NCBI GenBank assembly: GCA_035295665.1
Contig: DATGIQ010000509.1
Coordinates: forward strand, 1 to 6,353
DNA from: DATGIQ01 sp035295665
GTDB lineage: Bacteria > Planctomycetota > Planctomycetia > Gemmatales > Gemmataceae
Reading direction: 5' to 3'
DNA length: 6,353 nucleotides
Under the pieces are notes generated by a model. That model did no database searches. It was given only the letters and a program-made list of their open reading frames with translations, and had not been told where the DNA came from. Position 1 is the stretch's first letter; the number at the start of each line of letters is the position of its first letter. Both the position numbers and the translations under genes were made by a program. Positions 1-5,825 of the stretch are shown here, piece by piece.

Positions 1-107
1 ACGAAACGGGCATCAAGGTCAGTGACGAACAGATGGCAACACTGAAATTGAAGCCCGCTGATTTTCATGGCGATTGGAACTATGTCATTACTCCCCGCAA
101 ACACTAG
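1..107 (+). CDS. ISAzo13-family transposase, C-terminal end (partial)
   Basis: The window opens inside a coding frame (first complete codon at 3) that ends with TAG at 105-107. The 34 visible residues begin ETGIKVSDEQMATLKLKPAD and continue through a FHGDWNYVITPR segment. This matches my memory of the C-terminus of the DDE transposases of the ISAzo13 family ('Rhodopirellula transposase'), which typically end in a YETGIKVSD...FH..WNY.I.PR block. The first two bases (AC) are compatible with a preceding Tyr codon, as in that family. The DDE catalytic core lies outside the window, so I cannot say whether the element is intact. The reading frame shows no lesion here. The family call rests on a short but distinctive stretch. 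Confidence 0.72.
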   Translation, partial: ETGIKVSDEQMATLKLKPADFHGDWNYVITPRKH

Positions 108-274
108 AAATCGACGAAGTTATTTTTTCGCGGGCCCTAAGCACGATTGTGCGACGAGGCTGAAAATGGATTGTGATTCAAGTGGTAGTGCGTCTTAGCG
201 TACGATTTCTAACAAATTCTGCGATGACCCCTGGATGGCGTGCTACGTTGCCGCAACCCCATGGAGAGAACCGC
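108..274. other. Gene-free stretch with presumed right end of the insertion sequence
   Basis: This 167-base stretch separates the transposase stop from the ATPase start. The insertion-sequence terminus should lie here, perhaps in the T-run plus GC block around 121-140 (TATTTTTTCGCGGGCCCTAA). The left end is not in the window, so terminal inverted repeats and target duplication cannot be verified. A short dyad, GCAC-GATT-GTGC, follows at 141-152. I see no convincing sigma-70 promoter for the next gene; the best hexamers match poorly. A GTG at 173 opens an in-frame extension of the ATPase, but the translation before 275 does not look like protein. Confidence 0.35.
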
Positions 275-1102
275 ATGCCCGCCGCCCTGAATCGCCGTCC
301 CGGCCGCCCTGACGGAGCCTTGCACCTGGCCAGCTACGCCAAGCTTCAGGAGTATCTGCGTGCTTTTGCCCGGGGACATCTCAACCTGCTCATCCTGGTC
401 GGGGAGCCCGGCATCGCCAAGACCCGCACTGTGCGCGCCGCGCTGGGCAATGGTGCCTGCTGGATCGAGGGCAATGCCACGCCCTTTGGCATGTACGAGA
501 AGCTGTACCGTCATCGCGACCGGTACGTGGTGATCGATGACGTGGATTCACTATACGCGGACCGCAGCGGCATCCGGCTGCTGAAGTGTTTGTGTCAGAC
601 CGAGGAGGAGAAAGCGGTTGCCTGGCATAGCGATGCGCGCAGCCTGGAAAGGCACGGCATCCCGCGCGAGTTCACCACCCGGAGCCGCGTCGTCATCATC
701 TGTAACGACTGGAAGACTTTGAACCGCAATGTCGCCGCTCTTCAAGACCGGGGGCACGTCCTGGTGTTTGAGCCCAGCGCCGCCGAATTGCATTGCCAGG
801 CCGGCGAGTGGTTCGACGATCCGGAAATCTACGCCTGGTTCGGCGCCAACCTGCATCGGATGCAGGAACCATCCTTCCGCCATTACGTGCGCGCCCGCGA
901 GCTGAAAGCGGCCGGCATGGACTGGACCGAGGTGCTGGCCATCGACGCCGACAATCGGCGGGCACGGCTGGTGGCGGAGATCCTCGGTAGCGAGGTGTAC
1001 CCAAGCACCGGAGAGAAAGTGCGGGCGTTCGTTCAGCAGGGCGGCGGCTGTCGCGCGACGTTCTTCAATTACCGCCGTCATCTATTTCAGAAGAGGACAT
1101 GA
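275..1102 (+). CDS. Stand-alone P-loop (AAA-like) ATPase, possible C-terminal HTH; likely mobile-element origin
   Basis: This 275-residue protein is an NTPase of unassigned role. Walker A is GEPGIAKT at residues 43-50 (invariant K49, T50). A Walker B strand YVVIDDVD lies at about 84-91. A strand SRVVIICND at 137-145 ends in an Asn in the sensor-1 position of AAA+ proteins. After a linker rich in charged and aromatic residues, the C-terminus ends in RATFFNYRRHL (260-270), which resembles the recognition helix of a small helix-turn-helix. I infer that it may bind DNA. The ATG at 275 is preferred to the upstream GTG at 173 because GGAGAG (263-268) sits six bases before it and coherent sequence begins there. 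The fold resembles helper ATPases of phages, plasmids and transposons. There is no transposase, integrase or replication gene beside it except the transposase remnant to its left, so its system is unknown. It has no transmembrane segment or signal peptide. It runs convergent with the kinase gene. Confidence 0.8.
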   Translation: MPAALNRRPGRPDGALHLASYAKLQEYLRAFARGHLNLLILVGEPGIAKTRTVRAALGNGACWIEGNATPFGMYEKLYRHRDRYVVIDDVDSLYADRSGIRLLKCLCQTEEEKAVAWHSDARSLERHGIPREFTTRSRVVIICNDWKTLNRNVAALQDRGHVLVFEPSAAELHCQAGEWFDDPEIYAWFGANLHRMQEPSFRHYVRARELKAAGMDWTEVLAIDADNRRARLVAEILGSEVYPSTGEKVRAFVQQGGGCRATFFNYRRHLFQKRT

Positions 1103-1184
1103 AATACCCTCGATCTCATCGCGGTCCGTGTCAGAGTATTGGGCACGATGCAATCAGGGATAAAGAAATCTGTCGCGGTTGCAC

Positions 1185-4100
1185 TCACTTTCCTTTTTCC
1201 GCTTGGTCGGCTTTGGGCAGCGGCCACAGCCTGATAGTAGTATCGTCACTGCCTGAGGCAGCCTGCTGGCCATCGGGCGAGAAGGCTACACAACGAACAC
1301 CCTGATCGTGTCCAGTAAAACAGACGAGCTCGCGCCGGGTTTCGACATGCCACAAGCGCACCGTCGTATCGAAGCCACCGGAAAGAAAGCGGCTGCCATC
1401 CGGGGAAAATGCCAGGCACCACACGCCCGCTTGATGCCCCTGGAAGCAGTGGAGATGTCTCCCGCTTGCCACGTCCCAGAGCCGGATGGTTGTATCGCTA
1501 CTGCCAGTTAGGGCCAAGTGGCCGTCTGGAGAAAAGGATATGCTACGCACAATACCGGTCTGCTCCGGCCAGTCAGCCAGTTCTTTGCCGCTCGCCACGT
1601 CGATCAGGCTGAGAGGCTGACCGTTTTTCCCAAACAGCGCGTGCCGGGTATCTGGGGAAAAGGCCACGGCCGTAACCCCTTTCATGCTCCCAGGGAGATG
1701 CCTTGACAACAGAAGCTGACTCAAATCCCATTCCCATAGAGTGCCGTTTACGCCACCGGCAAATGCACGTTTGCCGTCCGGCGAGAAGGCCATGCGTAAT
1801 GCCCCCTGTGTATTCTCCGGGAAGTGATAGCTGTGTTGAATCTTTCCGTCTTTGATATTCCAGAGGTGGATTTTCCGGACCGGGTCGCGCGTTCTCCTGT
1901 CAGTACTGCAGGAGAGAGCCTGCTTGCCGTCCGACGACACGATGGCCCCCAGATATCCCCAGTTCGGCCACACTGCGGGATCAAGCTTCGAACAATCTAA
2001 TTGTTTCCCTGTTGCGGCGTCCCACAGCCGGAGCGTGCTACCCAGGCCGCCCCAGAACCAGCCTTTACCTTGAAGATCGACGATATTGTGTTCTCCGTTG
2101 CTGGCGGAAAGAATCAGACGGCCATCAGGACTGAATGCTGTACTTGTCACAGGACCTTCATGCTCGACGAAACACAAAATCTCGGCCGATCTCTCAGGGC
2201 CAGTTTGCGTCGGTATATTCGGGAAGTCCTTTAGGAGCACATTCCCCATCGGATCTTTCACTTCGAAGTTACGGAAGCGGACGGCGGCAAGCGACGTGCG
2301 GAAGCCGACTTGACCGCACGGATGTTCCGCCTCGATCCCTTCAAGGATTCTCCGACCGTCCAGGAAACATTCGTAATGCTGGCCTCTCACTTTCACTTCG
2401 ACCTTATACCATTTGGATCTCTCCACCCGACCGCCGATCTTGTGGAGACTAACATCCGGCTTCGTGGTATGCAGCTCATGGAATGTGTTACCCCATCCGC
2501 CCAGCGTGAAGAAACTAACTTGAGTGGCGTTGGTCGCTCGCAAGATCGCGCCGAATGCACCAAACCCGCTGACCTTCATGGCTTCAAAGGCGAAGTCGTA
2601 ATCGGTCCACTGTGCATCGCCGAACCACAATCGAGCATCGGGAACGTGCGCTTCCTGTACAAGCTCCGTGCCATCGATGCGCCACCTGCCCGTACCGCTG
2701 AACAGTGGCACAAAGCCCCTGCCGTCAGGTATTGGTTTAGGCATTGAGCCGCCGGAACGGCCGCCAGACAGGCCTCCCCGGCCACCTCCACCCGGCTTGG
2801 GGAGTACAGGAGTGGGGCCTTCGCCATGAGGTTGAGGCACAACCTTCGCAGTCAGCCACTCTCGGCCACCCTCTTTTATCGTGATTTTCTGCGCAGCGAT
2901 CACCTCGATGCCATTCACCTTGGCTACTATCTCGTGTGTTCCTGGTTTGATTGTGATTTCTGCGTTTTTGCCGTCCCACTTCACTGTCGCCGTGTCTCCG
3001 TCCACCAAGACTTCGGCGTCGGATGGCAAGTCTTCCAGTTTGATAGTACCGTTCTTTGTTTTTACTAAGACGAAGCTTGCGAACAATCCTACCAACCCCA
3101 TGAGCAACAAGCAGGTCGCTACACCGCCGCCGATCATCCACTTGTTCTTCATGGCGGACGATCGTCGCTTCCGGACATCTGCACCACTCACCGGTTCTGC
3201 CGGCGATATCCTACTTTCGGTAAGCGTATCCCATGGCCCACGCACCCCTGTGTCCGCGGTCGCCTGCCCCTTCACCTCGTTTTTCTCGCGCCCACCTCCG
3301 GCTGCCGTCTGGTCGTCGGTGCGTGGGTAGTCCGAGGGCTTCCCCGTCGTCTGTTTTCCCTTCGGCTTGACGAAGACCGCAAGTGCCTGCGCTACCTCGC
3401 TCGGCGTCTGATATCGATCCGCCGGGTCCTTGGCCATCATCTTCCTCACGACTCCCGCCAGCTCCTCCGGCACTTCGGGTCGAACCAGATGCACAGGCTG
3501 GGCTTCCGTCAACTCGTGCGCCTTTAGCACTTCGTAATAGTTTCCTGCCTTGAACGGCGGACTGCCAGTTAACAAGTAATACAGCGTGCAGCCCAGGCTG
3601 TAGATGTCGGCCCGGATATCCGCATGGGCTGCGTCCTTGGCCTGCTCCGGTGCGACGTAATCCGGCGTCCCCAGCATCTGACCAGTGTCAGTTAACCCAC
3701 CACTCTCTCCCTTCTCGCGCATCAGTTTTGCCAGGCCGAAATCGAGCACTTTCACGACGTGAGTCTTGCCCTCGATGGAGCGGATTAGATTCTGCGGCTT
3801 GATGTCCCGGTGCACCATGCCTTTCTCAAAGGCATGCTGCAACCCCTTTGCCGCCTGTTGGATGTAGTAACAGGCATTGACAACCGCCAGGGGGCGACCG
3901 CGAGCCTTGACGGCTTTATCCAGATCCTCCCCATCAATGTATTCCATGGCAAAGGCCAACAGCCGCTCGCCGTCCAGCACCGCAGTGTGCGCCTTGACCA
4001 CGTTGGGGTGGTTGAGCTGGGCCGCCGACTGCATTTCCCGAAGAAACCGTGACTTCCCTCCCGCTTGATCGATCAACGTCTTGCTGACTACCTTAAGCAC

Positions 4101-4493
4101 TTCCTGCCGCGCCAGCACACGGTTGTATGCCAGGTAGACGACGCCCATGCCCCCCCGGCCCAACTCCCGGATAATGTCATACGTGGAATGACTGGCCAGT
4201 TCCGCGGGCAAGTCCGTCATCACGGCCGGATTTGCCGGGCCTGTCGGCTTGTCTTGCCGGATGCCGGTCGATTCTGACACCGATTGGCTGGGAGGCTCCG
4301 TGGCATGTGGATCATGCGCCTGGCGGAGCCGATTTATGAAGTCGTCCCCGGACGCCGCCGCCACTCTTTGACAGCAGTCAGGGCAGTCTTGCAGGTGGCT
4401 GATGACCGCTTCGGCGGAGGCATCGTCCAGCTTGCCCAGGCCGAATGCTTCCAACGTTCCGGCTGACGGATGAACGGCTTGACGCGTTTCCAT
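1185..4493 (-). CDS. Transmembrane Ser/Thr protein kinase with zinc-finger-like N-terminus, DUF1080/LamG-like domain and seven WD40 repeats
   Basis: This 1102-residue kinase phosphorylates protein Ser/Thr. Residues 8-55 resemble an anti-sigma zinc finger (H33-x3-C37-x2-C40). The Hanks-type kinase domain spans about 105-376. It has the Gly loop GRGGMGVV (112-119), Lys134 with partner Glu153, HRDIKPQN (228-235, catalytic D230), DFG (251-253), APE (281-283) and DIYSLGC, so all catalytic residues are present. A Thr/Pro-rich juxtamembrane linker leads to one transmembrane helix (about 452-477) after KNKW, which puts the kinase in the cytoplasm. Outside come a beta-rich domain (478-552, PEGA-like), a Gly/Pro linker (557-587) and a DUF1080/LamG-like domain (about 592-747, opening GFVPLFSG). 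The end is a WD40 propeller (about 769-1091) with seven recognisable repeats, several containing AFSPDG and TIRLW. I chose the ATG at 4493 because AGGAG lies nine bases before it; a GTG at 4532 has no such site. It lies just downstream of the ECF sigma gene and probably shares its signal pathway. Ligand and substrates are unknown. Confidence 0.95.
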   Translation of the reverse strand: METRQAVHPSAGTLEAFGLGKLDDASAEAVISHLQDCPDCCQRVAAASGDDFINRLRQAHDPHATEPPSQSVSESTGIRQDKPTGPANPAVMTDLPAELASHSTYDIIRELGRGGMGVVYLAYNRVLARQEVLKVVSKTLIDQAGGKSRFLREMQSAAQLNHPNVVKAHTAVLDGERLLAFAMEYIDGEDLDKAVKARGRPLAVVNACYYIQQAAKGLQHAFEKGMVHRDIKPQNLIRSIEGKTHVVKVLDFGLAKLMREKGESGGLTDTGQMLGTPDYVAPEQAKDAAHADIRADIYSLGCTLYYLLTGSPPFKAGNYYEVLKAHELTEAQPVHLVRPEVPEELAGVVRKMMAKDPADRYQTPSEVAQALAVFVKPKGKQTTGKPSDYPRTDDQTAAGGGREKNEVKGQATADTGVRGPWDTLTESRISPAEPVSGADVRKRRSSAMKNKWMIGGGVATCLLLMGLVGLFASFVLVKTKNGTIKLEDLPSDAEVLVDGDTATVKWDGKNAEITIKPGTHEIVAKVNGIEVIAAQKITIKEGGREWLTAKVVPQPHGEGPTPVLPKPGGGGRGGLSGGRSGGSMPKPIPDGRGFVPLFSGTGRWRIDGTELVQEAHVPDARLWFGDAQWTDYDFAFEAMKVSGFGAFGAILRATNATQVSFFTLGGWGNTFHELHTTKPDVSLHKIGGRVERSKWYKVEVKVRGQHYECFLDGRRILEGIEAEHPCGQVGFRTSLAAVRFRNFEVKDPMGNVLLKDFPNIPTQTGPERSAEILCFVEHEGPVTSTAFSPDGRLILSASNGEHNIVDLQGKGWFWGGLGSTLRLWDAATGKQLDCSKLDPAVWPNWGYLGAIVSSDGKQALSCSTDRRTRDPVRKIHLWNIKDGKIQHSYHFPENTQGALRMAFSPDGKRAFAGGVNGTLWEWDLSQLLLSRHLPGSMKGVTAVAFSPDTRHALFGKNGQPLSLIDVASGKELADWPEQTGIVRSISFSPDGHLALTGSSDTTIRLWDVASGRHLHCFQGHQAGVWCLAFSPDGSRFLSGGFDTTVRLWHVETRRELVCFTGHDQGVRCVAFSPDGQQAASGSDDTTIRLWPLPKADQAEKGK

Positions 4494-4502
4494 CGAAACA
4501 GA

Positions 4503-4507
4503 CTCCT
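4503..4507 (-). promoter_or_regulatory. Shine-Dalgarno site that fixes the kinase start
   Basis: Read on the minus strand, AGGAG lies nine bases before the ATG at 4493. The alternative GTG at 4532 would place this motif inside the coding region and adds 13 residues that precede the conserved zinc-finger segment. This supports the shorter, 1102-residue product. Confidence 0.65.
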
Positions 4508-4572
4508 GTGGACGAACGTCCAGGCCGCACACGCGATTCTTCTTAGCGGCCCACTACTAAAGAAAGGCCGGA

Positions 4573-4595
4573 TTTCGCAGTGACATTTTGCGAAA
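4573..4595. repeat. 7-bp inverted repeat in the sigma/kinase gap
   Basis: TTTCGCA (4573-4579) and TGCGAAA (4589-4595) form a perfect 7-bp dyad around a 9-base spacer. It begins seven bases after the sigma-factor stop and lies about 80 bp upstream of the kinase start. It could be an operator, an mRNA-processing or attenuation hairpin between the two genes, or chance. On the minus strand no T-run follows, so a classical Rho-independent terminator is unlikely. Confidence 0.4.
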
Positions 4596-4602
4596 ATCGC
4601 CG

Positions 4603-5187
4603 TCAGTCCAATAATTCTCCGGCTTCCTCTCGCAAGCGCTTGAGAATGCGGAACTTAGCTTGCACGACGGAACTCTCTGACATCCCTAGCTCCTCTGCCA
4701 CGCGGGCAGCCGGCCGCGCTTCCAGGGCGAACCGGATGAAAGCTTGCCATGTTTTCGGCTCGAAATCGGGTTGAACGACCGCCACCAGCTTTTGAAAAAC
4801 GTGCCGGTCGTGCTCACGGTCCCATTGCTGGGCAAGGTTGCTATCGGAATCTGCGAGTTGGGCAAGCAGTTGCTCCGCTTCATCGTGAAGACCGGCGACC
4901 GGCTGCTTTCGACGAGCTTTACAAAAAGCCCTTATGCGGTTGAGGGTAATTTGTCGCAGCCAGGCACGGAAAGCGCCGTCTCGCTGCCGCTCGAACGACG
5001 GGAGCTCGCGGAAAACGATGAGGAGAACTTCCTGGGCCACGTCATCGGCCTCTTCGCGCACACCGGGGACGCCCGATAGCCAGTACCGGATAAGCGGCAG
5101 GTAGATGTCCTGGAGCCGTTGCCACTCAGCGGCATCCGGCTTGGCGCGCTTGAGCCGATCGAGCAGGCCGAGTGACGTAGTGTTCAT
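4603..5187 (-). CDS. ECF-family RNA polymerase sigma factor (planctomycete type, kinase-linked)
   Basis: This 194-residue sigma factor directs RNA polymerase to a target regulon. Region 2 covers about residues 27-98. It includes the helix DDVAQEVLLIVFREL (48-62), which carries core-binding residues, and the GAFRAWLRQITLNRIRAF segment that leads into -10 recognition. Region 4 (about 142-191) contains a helix-turn-helix with ARVAEELGMSESSVVQAK, which would read the -35 element. There is no C-terminal extension and no transmembrane segment. I prefer the ATG at 5187, giving MNTTSLGLLDRL, which matches how such proteins start. A TTG at 5238 would add 17 less convincing residues. The ribosome site is weak (a GCGAG about nine bases before the ATG). 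The kinase gene follows 109 bp downstream in the same direction. In Planctomycetes, ECF sigma genes are often paired with Ser/Thr kinases that appear to stand in for a separate anti-sigma factor. That the kinase controls this sigma factor is inferred. Confidence 0.92.
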   Translation of the reverse strand: MNTTSLGLLDRLKRAKPDAAEWQRLQDIYLPLIRYWLSGVPGVREEADDVAQEVLLIVFRELPSFERQRDGAFRAWLRQITLNRIRAFCKARRKQPVAGLHDEAEQLLAQLADSDSNLAQQWDREHDRHVFQKLVAVVQPDFEPKTWQAFIRFALEARPAARVAEELGMSESSVVQAKFRILKRLREEAGELLD

Positions 5188-5254
5188 GGAAGTTGCTCGC
5201 CGCCGGACGATTCCTAATGTCTTTGCCGACTCCCGCAAATGGCTCCCTGGACAA

Positions 5255-5267
5255 GGCGCGTCGCGCC
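5255..5267. repeat. GC palindrome upstream of the sigma gene
   Basis: GGCGCG-T-CGCGCC is a perfect 6-bp inverted repeat around one base, centred about 74 bp before the sigma ATG. It could be an operator in the leader of the sigma/kinase transcript or a short hairpin. No protein-binding consensus known to me matches it, and GC-rich DNA gives such palindromes by chance. Confidence 0.35.
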
Positions 5268-5352
5268 GTCCCGCTTATTGTTACTGGTAAACATCAGAAT
5301 TCTCTTTGAATTTCAGGCTTTCGTCCATAGGAAGGCATTGCCTTTTCTCGGA

Positions 5353-5386
5353 ATGTCATAAAACTGTCACATAAATATGCTAACAT
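5353..5386 (+). promoter_or_regulatory. Pho-box-like promoter (PhoB-type activator site plus -10)
   Basis: ATGTCAT (5353-5359), AAAA (5360-5363), CTGTCAC (5364-5370) and ATAA (5371-5374) reproduce the 22-bp layout of the E. coli Pho box: two 11-bp direct repeats, each a CTGTCAT-type heptamer followed by four A/T bases. Each heptamer differs from CTGTCAT at one position. Ten bases after the second heptamer comes TAACAT (5381-5386), a 4/6 match to a -10 hexamer. This is the same 10-base spacing as in the E. coli phoA promoter, where the box replaces a -35 element. A start near 5393 would give a leader of about 67 bases before the gene at 5460. Its direction favours the secreted protein over the divergent sigma gene. 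Binding by a PhoB/PhoP-like regulator is inferred from sequence alone. Confidence 0.65.
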
Positions 5387-5393
5387 GTGTTAA

Positions 5394-5427
5394 TGCACCA
5401 GCCTCTCCGTCGGGCAGGCGCCGTGCA
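5394..5427 (+). other. Predicted hairpin at the 5' end of the small-protein mRNA
   Basis: TGCAC (5394-5398) can pair with GTGCA (5423-5427), and GCCT (5401-5404) with AGGC (5416-5419), separated by a small internal loop. This would make an interrupted stem at the very 5' end of the transcript expected from the Pho-box promoter. It ends 20 or so bases before the ribosome site, so it should leave that site free. It may stabilise the mRNA. It does not match any riboswitch I know. Confidence 0.3.
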
Positions 5428-5459
5428 GACCTAACAATGAACCCTCACGGAGGAGAATT

Positions 5460-5771
5460 ATGAAAACGATTAAGATAATCGGCGCGGCGGCAACCCTGTC
5501 ACTGCTTTCATCCGTTGCCGATGCGGACCACATTAGTGTTCCCAGCAACCCGAGTGGACCGTTACAGAACTATTGTGAGTACCAATGTACGTGTACCGAT
5601 GGCTCATCCCAGGGCTACATTCAGATCTTCGTGTCACCTGGAACGAGTTGCGATGGCGATGTCGCCAGTCAAGGCTCTAAGCAGTGCGAGACCCTGTGCA
5701 CCCCTCCGGCCGGTGGCTTCCTCTTTTATGTTCCGTACAACGGGGTGTGGGAGCAGCGGGGCGTCTTATAG
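5460..5771 (+). CDS. Small secreted six-cysteine protein, unknown function
   Basis: I do not recognise a family for this 103-residue protein. It starts with a classical signal peptide: MKTIKI, a hydrophobic stretch (about 7-19), then VADA followed by D23, which suggests cleavage after Ala22. The mature chain of about 81 residues has six cysteines (39, 43, 45, 64, 76, 80) in the pattern C-x3-C-x-C-x18-C-x11-C-x3-C. This suggests up to three disulfides in an exported, compact protein. The tail is rich in Gly, Pro and aromatic residues (GGFLFYVPYNGVWEQR). The start is well supported: GGAGGAG (5449-5455) lies four bases before the ATG. The gene stands alone, divergent from the sigma factor and convergent with the ABC permease remnant 54 bp downstream. 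A Pho-box-like promoter lies upstream, so expression under phosphate limitation is likely if a PhoB-type regulator reads it. The function, whether phosphate-related or structural, is open. Confidence 0.8.
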   Translation: MKTIKIIGAAATLSLLSSVADADHISVPSNPSGPLQNYCEYQCTCTDGSSQGYIQIFVSPGTSCDGDVASQGSKQCETLCTPPAGGFLFYVPYNGVWEQRGVL

Positions 5772-5825
5772 CGGCTCAAATGCGGGATCACCGTAAGAGC
5801 TGAGACTCTGGACCTTCGTCCGTTT

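Noticed and set aside
173..274. Upstream GTG start extending the ATPase by 34 residues
   Set aside because: The extra residues look non-coding, and a good ribosome site lies directly before the ATG at 275.
551..1081. A 176-codon reverse frame opposite the ATPase gene
   Set aside because: It is a shadow of the ATPase gene; the forward frame has intact Walker motifs and a ribosome site, while the reverse frame shows no family features.
1103..1184. A bidirectional terminator expected between the convergent ATPase and kinase genes
   Set aside because: I found no stable stem followed by a T-run on either strand in this 82-bp gap.
1099..1305. A forward frame whose ATG overlaps the ATPase stop (ATGA), suggesting a coupled downstream gene
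   Set aside because: Its second half is antisense to the kinase C-terminus, the translation looks random, and the overlap is probably chance.
2310..2747. A 145-codon forward frame inside the kinase gene
   Set aside because: It is antisense to the DUF1080-like domain, has no ribosome site and no protein-like pattern.
5281..5325. Approximate dyad around GAATTC and GAATTT upstream of the sigma gene
   Set aside because: The arms do not align without gaps, and the stretch is A/T-rich enough to produce this by chance.
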